From positions 80,951,495-81,015,494 of the forward strand of contig JALGPY010000005.1 of assembly GCA_023055425.1 (NCBI GenBank): a DNA stretch of 64,000 bases. The letters run 5' to 3'. This stretch comes from Linanthus parryae (Eukaryota > Streptophyta > Magnoliopsida > Ericales > Polemoniaceae). Under the pieces are notes generated by a model that searched no databases, was not told where the DNA came from, and was given only the letters and a program-made list of their open reading frames with translations. The translations under genes and the position numbers were made by a program. Shown here piece by piece: positions 58,451-64,000 of the stretch (within the stretch, counting starts at the first letter, position 1; each line of letters opens with the position of its first letter).

Positions 58451-59109
58451 ACCTCCACGCGAAGGTGGGATTGATGTATCTTCGTCATACACTAAAGACG
58501 TGGAACCATGCCCTATTAGTGTGTCCTCATTAAGCAAGTCTTTAAAATGAGCGTGACCTGGGACGCGAAGAAACCAGTCATGATTATGTTTCAAGTTGCT
58601 AAGGTCTAGACCATGCATATCGTTCAAATGATTACCTGAAGGTTCTCCGCATTTGCCTACTAGCCAACGGCGAATGTCAGCTTTTGACACACCATGCTTT
58701 AATGCACCCACTACGACATCTCTATAAGTTACTGCGAGATTGAAGATCTCACCTTTATTGCCGCCTGCGATTTCTTCAAAATCTGCCTGGGCTTGCTCCA
58801 AAGTTGCTGCATCCTCTTCTGGAGCCACATCCTCCTCCTCAGCCTGAGGAGCTACCTCTTCGGGAAGCATATCTTCCTCATCAGCGGGACGCACTAGGTC
58901 GTCAACATGTTGCTCCTCGAGGCTCCGCTGTCTCACACGCTCGAGCTCCTCCTCTTCGCGCTGCCTTCTTCTTTCAGCAGCTTCCGCGGCTGTCTTCCTG
59001 GACTCGGCAAGAACGTCCTCGCTTATGGGTTCGTCTGGAATGCTAGAATGAGCATTCTTCTTTTGTCTCTTGGCCAAAAGGCCACCGATGGTCTCATCAT
59101 CATCATCAT

Positions 59110-59182
59110 CTGCGAAGAAACGATTGGTTTAAGAAAGAGTTGCAAAAGAATTACGATAATGAGGGAAACGCGATGGAGGTAC
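59110..59182 (-). other. Intron 2 of the antisense PMD gene
   Basis: GGAG|GTACCT donor and TTCTTCGCAG|AT acceptor; the split Gly/Asp junction continues EEESG into an Asp run (phase 1). Confidence 0.72.
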
Positions 59183-59667
59183 CTCCTGATTCTTCCTCAT
59201 GTATCACATTTGTTCTTTCTTCTTCTTCTTCATCACCTTCTCTGGGCTCCTGCTCCTGCCTCTCCTCTTCTTCCTCCTGGTCAAATGGAACGAAGGTCTC
59301 AACTGCGAGTTCCTTCCGCTCTACTGGGCATGCGACCTTTGCCTTTATCCTTGATAGAAAGGGACCTCGCTGGAGGGGAAGTTGGAGCACTTCTAGGGGA
59401 AGAAATTGTAATTCCATTTTGCCTGGGTCTCTTCGCTCTCGGCGCGGCAGTCGCTGGAGGAGACGGATTATCTCTGGGTGGAGACACGGCCGGAGCATTA
59501 TCTATCAGCGAGTCAGCAAAAGCATTCATGACTGCGCGAATCTTGGTTTCGACCCCGGGATCCATCCTCCATGCTAGCAGAAACGACTGTCCTTGTCTTT
59601 TGGTGGCAACCATGGTGTTAACCAACGACTTGGAACGATCACCAGATGCGAATCTCCGCACATGACA

Positions 59668-59745
59668 CTGCAGCAAACAATACAGAATAAAGGCATCAAC
59701 ATGTGGAAATCAAGAAGCTTAACGAACGCGGAAAAAGTTGCTTAC
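59668..59745 (-). other. Intron 1 of the antisense PMD gene
   Basis: AAG|GTAAGC donor and TTTGCTGCAG|T acceptor on the minus strand; joins the EAFAK end of exon 1 to CHVRRFASG in frame (phase 0). Confidence 0.75.
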
Positions 59746-61626
59746 CTTAGCAAATGCCTCGCTATATCTGATGACATGCGTGTCGCCCTTCTTAACTGCG
59801 GCGATCTTTTCCTTCAGAATGACGTCAGGGCACAAATGGTTTTCATGATCCAACAATGAGTAGCAACCATATTCAGACTCGCTCAGACTGCAATTGGGGG
59901 GGAACGGAAAATAGTTTCTCTTGATCAAGGGAGCTCTACTCGGCTGAGCGGCCGACTGTGTCTCAATCCTCGTTTGCTGGGCGACCCAGTATGCGAGCCA
60001 GTTCTGGGAACAACCGCCCTCGCGGGTACCGGCAGGCTGCTCAAAGGGAAGATTGTTCATGAAGACTGTCTTGCACTCCTTTGTTAGCAAGCGCTTATAG
60101 CAACCTCTGATAATGGACTGGGGCCAGATTGATGGTGCCACTGCATCAAAGCCGAACTGGGGAGAAACTCGAGTGGGGTCAACATCCAAGGTAATCCTCT
60201 CATACCTTGGCGCGAGCTCACGAATATGCTCTGCGAGGGCAGGAAGGGAACCTCGCAGACACCAGCAAAAGAACTCGCGATAGCGCTCATGGAAATGCGA
60301 TCCCTCTTCGAAGAGAAGCTCTTCTGAGAAGACAACACCCTTAGAGGGGTACAGCTTTGGAAACCATCGCACGTTCTCAATGCGCGTGGCATAGGGCCTG
60401 GCAGTAAACTCTTTCTGTTTGTCGCATATCAAGCTCCAAACGCACTTGGTGTTGTTCGCTCCGAACCATCTCGCAGCCCTACCACTGTTACGTTCCTCCG
60501 TCTCGCCTGGGGGACACCACTTGTCAGGTTTAAGAGCAGTTGGAGCATAGGACGGCCATCGCTCGAAGACCCACATCGTCAAGAAGGAAATGTTGACGAA
60601 AGTCAATATATCGAGGCGGCCACGTGACTCCTTCATGGCCGCAACCAGCTGATCAAGCCTATAGTACAGCGTGCCCAAGACCAAGGGTCCGAGTGCGACT
60701 CTCTGGCCAAGGGCGAGCCTCACAGCAAGCGGCAGAACGTGGTAGAAAACCCCATCATGTGGGTGACCATCAATTAAGTACCTCGACAACCATGCACAGA
60801 GGAAAGCACAAAGGGTCAAGTGATAGCCTTTACCCTTCACGTAATTTTTGGCCTCTGGGTTCTCACTCAGAAGCTTCTTAGTGATGCTGCTGTTCGCATA
60901 GTCACGAAAGAAGTACTGCAACCATTTGTTCCAGGTGTTCTTCGCAGACGTATCAACCAACTGCCAGTTTGGAAGGGCTTTGGTAGTGGTCCACCGGGTG
61001 GAGATTTTCTTCACTTCTGACAGACACTCCTCCATCTGAGTGTACAAAGCAATCTCCGCAGCCGTCCTCAAAGGACTCAAAGGGTCCACTTCACCCATGG
61101 GAGACAGATCATACAGCATGTGCACGTCCTCGAGTGTGGGGGCAGCCTCGAACTCAGCAAAGTGAAAAGTATGAGTCGCAGGCGAGTAGCGGGAAAGAAG
61201 GTTTAGAAGCATGGACTGGTCCAGCTTCACGGCAGCACCCTTCATAGCACGAACAGCGAATTATACGCAGGCCTCATCAAGAGTCGCAGCATGATTGGTC
61301 AACACGTGGTCAATCCACTCATCCATTTAGTCCAATTTCTGGACAAAAGCTTGAGTAGAAATCGCAGCGTAGGGGAAGTACCCATTTTCGATTCCCAATC
61401 AAACCACATCCTCGGAGCCAATTAACTCGAGCAGGGCTGAGTTAACCGGGGGAGTCAGTGTTAGCAATCCCTCATTAGGGACAGGAGCAGGCATCTTCTT
61501 CGCCTTAACCCTCGCGTGGTAGAAATCTTTGCCACCTAGATAGGGGGCTTTTCGCCACAAAGCCTGCGGAAGATCGGGTATCTCTTCGTCCTCCTTGGTG
61601 GGTTTGGTTCCTTTTGTCTTGGCCAT

Positions 61627-62321
61627 TCCTGCGGAAGAGCAAGAAAAAGGGGGGAGAAATATACCACACTTCAGTTTGAATTTCGAGAGTCAAGATCTAT
61701 GGGAAAGAAAGATGAACAGTTTCTGGTAAGAAAGATGAACAGTTTCTGGTATCAATTTCAGAAATTAGAGGGTTGCATTATCAGTAATTTCAAAACCCCA
61801 CATCCGAAGTCCTTGTTATTGAAAGATTAAAGCAAAAGTGGGTTCAAAGATCAAGACTTCTTCACAAGTTTCATGAGTTTGCAGATCCAACACAGTTCAA
61901 AGCCTACATTGGTGTCCTAAATCGAAATTGAACAAGGCCAACCTTGTTTTCGCGAAGCCTGCTTGGATATGCACAGTTGGAGAAGACGATTTACAATTCT
62001 AAATTGGTGATTGATTATCTAAATCTGCTCTCGAAGACCTCCGGGTACCATTCACTTTAAGAGAAAGAAGTGATGCTTTGCAACAGTGGGGGATACAAAG
62101 TATTTATCCAAAAACAATGAAAGGTTGCGTCCTTTCAGTAGTCGAATCGCAACCGTCACCGTCGAATCGCGCAATCACAGGACAAGCTGACGTCACGCCT
62201 AAAACCCTAAAGGCCAGACGGCACGGGGGCTGAACTTACCCGTATTTGAATTGGTGCGTGGCGGCGACGCGTATGTTGGTTTCCGCGCATGGAAGTCTAT
62301 ACAGCTATGAGTCTTCACGCG
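61627..62321 (-). promoter_or_regulatory. Leader and promoter region of the antisense PMD gene
   Basis: On the minus strand a TATA-like GGATAAATACT lies at about 62110-62100. Just before the start codon, a pyrimidine tract and TTCCGCAG|GAATGG (about 61629-61650) look like a 3' splice acceptor, so a 5' UTR intron is possible; its donor was not identified. The region separates the gene from the polypurine tract and 3' LTR. Confidence 0.4.
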
Positions 62322-62336
62322 CAGAAAGGGGGCTAA
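62322..62336 (+). other. Polypurine tract of Tat copy H
   Basis: AGAAAGGGGGCTAA directly before TGTAGATAGTG of the 3' LTR. Confidence 0.75.
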
Positions 62337-62420
62337 TGTAGATAGTGCTTTCTGAGCTGACAGATCTTGGCCACGTGGCAACCATCCAGCACACCATATT
62401 GTGCTCCACACACACTGGAT
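62337..62420 (+). repeat. 3' LTR of Tat copy H, first 84 bp
   Basis: Identical by eye to 50443-50526, then cut at GGATC by the element starting TGTAATACCCCG. Confidence 0.88.
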
Positions 62421-62688
62421 CTGTAATACCCCGTCTATTTGTGAAGGGTAAATTGGGTAATTGGAAAAAATAAAATTTAATTTTTATTCGGAGTAATGAG
62501 TTCAATTATTTTTGGGTCCAAAATATAGTCGTAAAGTTTATATAATAATTTTATAGAAAACGGTATCTTTATTGTGTAATTATTTGGCATATTATGTAGT
62601 TTATTTATACCAAAAGTGTGTACCCAACCCACTAGATGACACACCCAAATAGTACACCCAAAACACTCTAGCATAACTAGCTAGAAGA

Positions 62689-62726
<38 letters not shown>

Positions 62727-64000
62727 CCAAAGTCGGTTGATGAAATCAACCTCTCCAAGCAACCTTTCTATTATTTAATACCCCTCCTATTTGTTCCTCT
62801 CTCTCACCAAAAACTCATCAGAAACAAAACAAAACACTCAACTCTCTTTCTCTCTTGTGCAACCCACGGCACCACCACCACACCTTCACCACCACCGCCC
62901 GAACCACCACCACTGCCATCTCCACCCTCTCTTCCTCTCCACCTCTCTCCCTCTATCTCTCTCCCCTTTCTCTGCCTCCCTGTTCTGCAGACAAAGCAGC
63001 AGCAGCCACAACAGTGGCCACAGCCAACCACCACCATCAACCCCGACGCCGCCGCCACCATTATTACCGGCGTCGAGCTCGGCGAAGCAACCCAGGCCAA
63101 ACCCAGATCCTTTCCCCCCCCCTCTTGCTCTCTATTTTGCCAACAAGAAGACACAGCAGCAGCTACAATGGCTGCTGCCATTTCCGGCGACCCACCATCT
63201 CCGAGAACACCCAACCACGACCACCACCATCTCCCTCTACCTCTCTTCTCTCACCCCCAACCCCTCTGTCTTTGATCAGTTCGAACCCAACGAGGAAGAA
63301 GCAGCAGCAGCGGTAGCAATAGCCGCTGCCACCACCGGAGAGCCCGCCGGAATCCATGGCCGCCAACACCACTGCCACCCATCCACCGCGATCTCTCTCT
63401 CTCTCCCATTCTCTGCGCGACTAGAAGAAGAGAAAGAAGGTGGAGACAGCAGCAGCAGCGCTGCAACAGCGGACCGCCGCCACCTCCATAAATTCCGGCG
63501 AACTTCTCGCCGGAGTTCGACCGAGACGATCCAGACCATTCCACCTATCCCCCTAGCCTCCTGGAGGTCCGACTAAGCTGATGGAGGCCTCAAACGAAGA
63601 CGAGAACGACCGGAGAACGCCCAGGCGAGCTCCAACTCCGGCGACCCCGACGGCGATCTTGACCCGACCCATTTCTTCGTCGTTTCTCGCGATTCTTCAA
63701 CTGGGTATGCTTGAAATCTTCCCCTGAGTTGTTTCTAGTAATCAAAATTAAGTTTTAAGGCTTCGAATCCATGTTTTAATCGGTTAGTTTGAATGTTCAT
63801 GTTTAGGGGGTTAAAGTGTCTTTTTCAGAAAGTTTTCAGGGGGGTTATAATGTCGTTTCAGAAACTGTGGGGGAGGTAGATGTCATTTCAGAAACTTTTA
63901 GATACTATTCGCAGTTTTTAATTTCAGATTTATTTATAGGATTAATTTTTCCTTAATTTGGTTAGATTATTATTTACAAATTAATAACTATATTTTTGAG
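62421..64000 (+). mobile_element. Start of another LTR retrotransposon (5' LTR/leader), open at window end
   Basis: Begins TGTAATACCCCG precisely where the Tat 3' LTR is interrupted. LTRs starting TGTAAYACCCC are common among plant chromovirus Gypsy elements (Tekay type), which is my best guess. The region holds an A33 run (62690-62722) and a CT-rich then CCACCACC-rich stretch (62790-63580). The 261-codon frame at 62791-63576 is low-complexity Pro/Ser/His and has competing long frames on the other strand, so I do not call it a gene. The LTR end and target duplicate lie outside. Confidence 0.5.

Larger units (their letters stand above)
57326..61626 (-). pseudogene. Antisense five-exon PMD gene of Tat copy H
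   Basis: Minus strand. Exon 1 (61626-59746) starts MAKTKGTKPTKEDEEIPDLP. From 61245 it is open for 500 codons and has the PMD pattern: THTFHFAEFEAAPTLEDV, RYLIDGHPHDGVFYHVLPLA, ISFLTMWVFERWPSYAP, VSPQFGFDAVAPSIWP. Exon 2 (59667-59183) is Pro/Ser-rich then Glu-rich; exon 3 (59109-58451) is Glu/Arg-rich with a folded part (DIRRWLVGKCGEP); exon 4 (58371-57883) is acidic with PAWSFWGSQVGNA; exon 5 (57801-57326) ends in a coiled coil (KQKVEQQKQKAEEATRLYHE). Introns are 78, 73, 79 and 81 bp with GT-AG ends, and phases match at every junction. Damage: three stops in exon 1 (about 61399, 61328, 61263) and a frame change in exon 2 near 59350. The rest is open. PMD proteins are plant-specific and often transposon-linked; biochemical role unknown. 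Confidence 0.78.
50443..62420 (+). mobile_element. Tat-type Gypsy element (copy H) with antisense spliced PMD gene
   Basis: Order: 5' LTR (50443-51069), primer site, gag-protease, a deletion joining early RT to the integrase core, integrase, 54-bp tandem array, antisense gene, polypurine tract and the first 84 bp of the 3' LTR, which is cut by the element at 62421. Lack of a chromodomain, tandem repeats after pol and an antisense extra ORF are traits of the Tat lineage. About 12 kb. It cannot encode RT, so it is non-autonomous. Confidence 0.85.

Noticed and set aside
62791..63576. 261-codon frame rich in Pro, Ser and His
   Set aside because: Simple CCACCACC-type sequence with several overlapping long frames on both strands; no domain and no conserved start context.

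Overview
The window is nuclear DNA of a flowering plant, most likely a eudicot. It carries the 3' end of one spliced host gene, an AT-rich intergenic stretch with small transposons, and about 53 kb of nested LTR retrotransposons. No rRNA, tRNA, organellar or bacterial gene was recognised.

Layout. Positions 1-1791 hold the last two exons of a TOM1-like (TOL) ubiquitin-binding trafficking protein. Positions 2060-11000 hold no supported gene; they contain two copies of one SINE family, a probable non-autonomous Helitron (4899-9180, minus strand) and a 259-bp Stowaway-like MITE (9257-9515). From 11009 on, almost everything is LTR-element DNA: (A) a fragment of a Tat-type Gypsy element in minus orientation (11009-12650); (B) a complete Sirevirus-type Copia element (12651-36337, direct repeats GGTGC) whose 5' LTR is split by (C) a complete Athila-type Gypsy element (13362-26877, direct repeats CATCT); (D) pieces of a minus-strand Tork/Tnt1-like Copia polyprotein (37000-37323, 46944-48902, 50309-50442), which was the landing site for (E) a second Tat-type element, now 5'-truncated (37324-46943); (F) a TRIM (47287-47716); (G) a solo LTR (48903-50308); and (H) a third Tat-type element (50443-62420). 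Element E carries its own insertions: a TRIM (37929-38267) and a reversed solo Sirevirus LTR (38562-40029). The 3' LTR of H is cut at 62421 by a further LTR element that runs off the window.

Most interesting points. (1) All three Tat-type copies carry, between pol and the 3' LTR, an antisense gene whose N-terminal part is an aminotransferase-like plant mobile domain (PMD). In copy H it reads as five exons separated by four short introns with canonical ends. Introns on the strand opposite the genomic RNA would not be spliced out before reverse transcription, which would explain their survival. (2) The Athila element carries six pairs of the 14-bp palindrome TGCGTATATACGCA, always at an exact 18-bp period, in both LTRs and in two internal non-coding regions. 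(3) The Sirevirus carries many copies of another 14-bp palindrome, TTCAAGGCCTTGAA, in its LTRs, in gag and after pol. A related solo LTR has the same layout with a symmetrically changed core (AAAGCTTT instead of AAGGCCTT), as expected if the dyad itself is selected. (4) Between the convergent pol and antisense genes of the Tat elements lies a tandem array of 54-bp units with a CTATC/GATAG dyad, a likely satellite precursor.

No retroelement here looks fully autonomous. The Sirevirus and Athila polyproteins have stops and frameshifts, and element H has lost its reverse transcriptase and RNase H. All calls rest on reading the sequence and on recall of family features; no database search was run.
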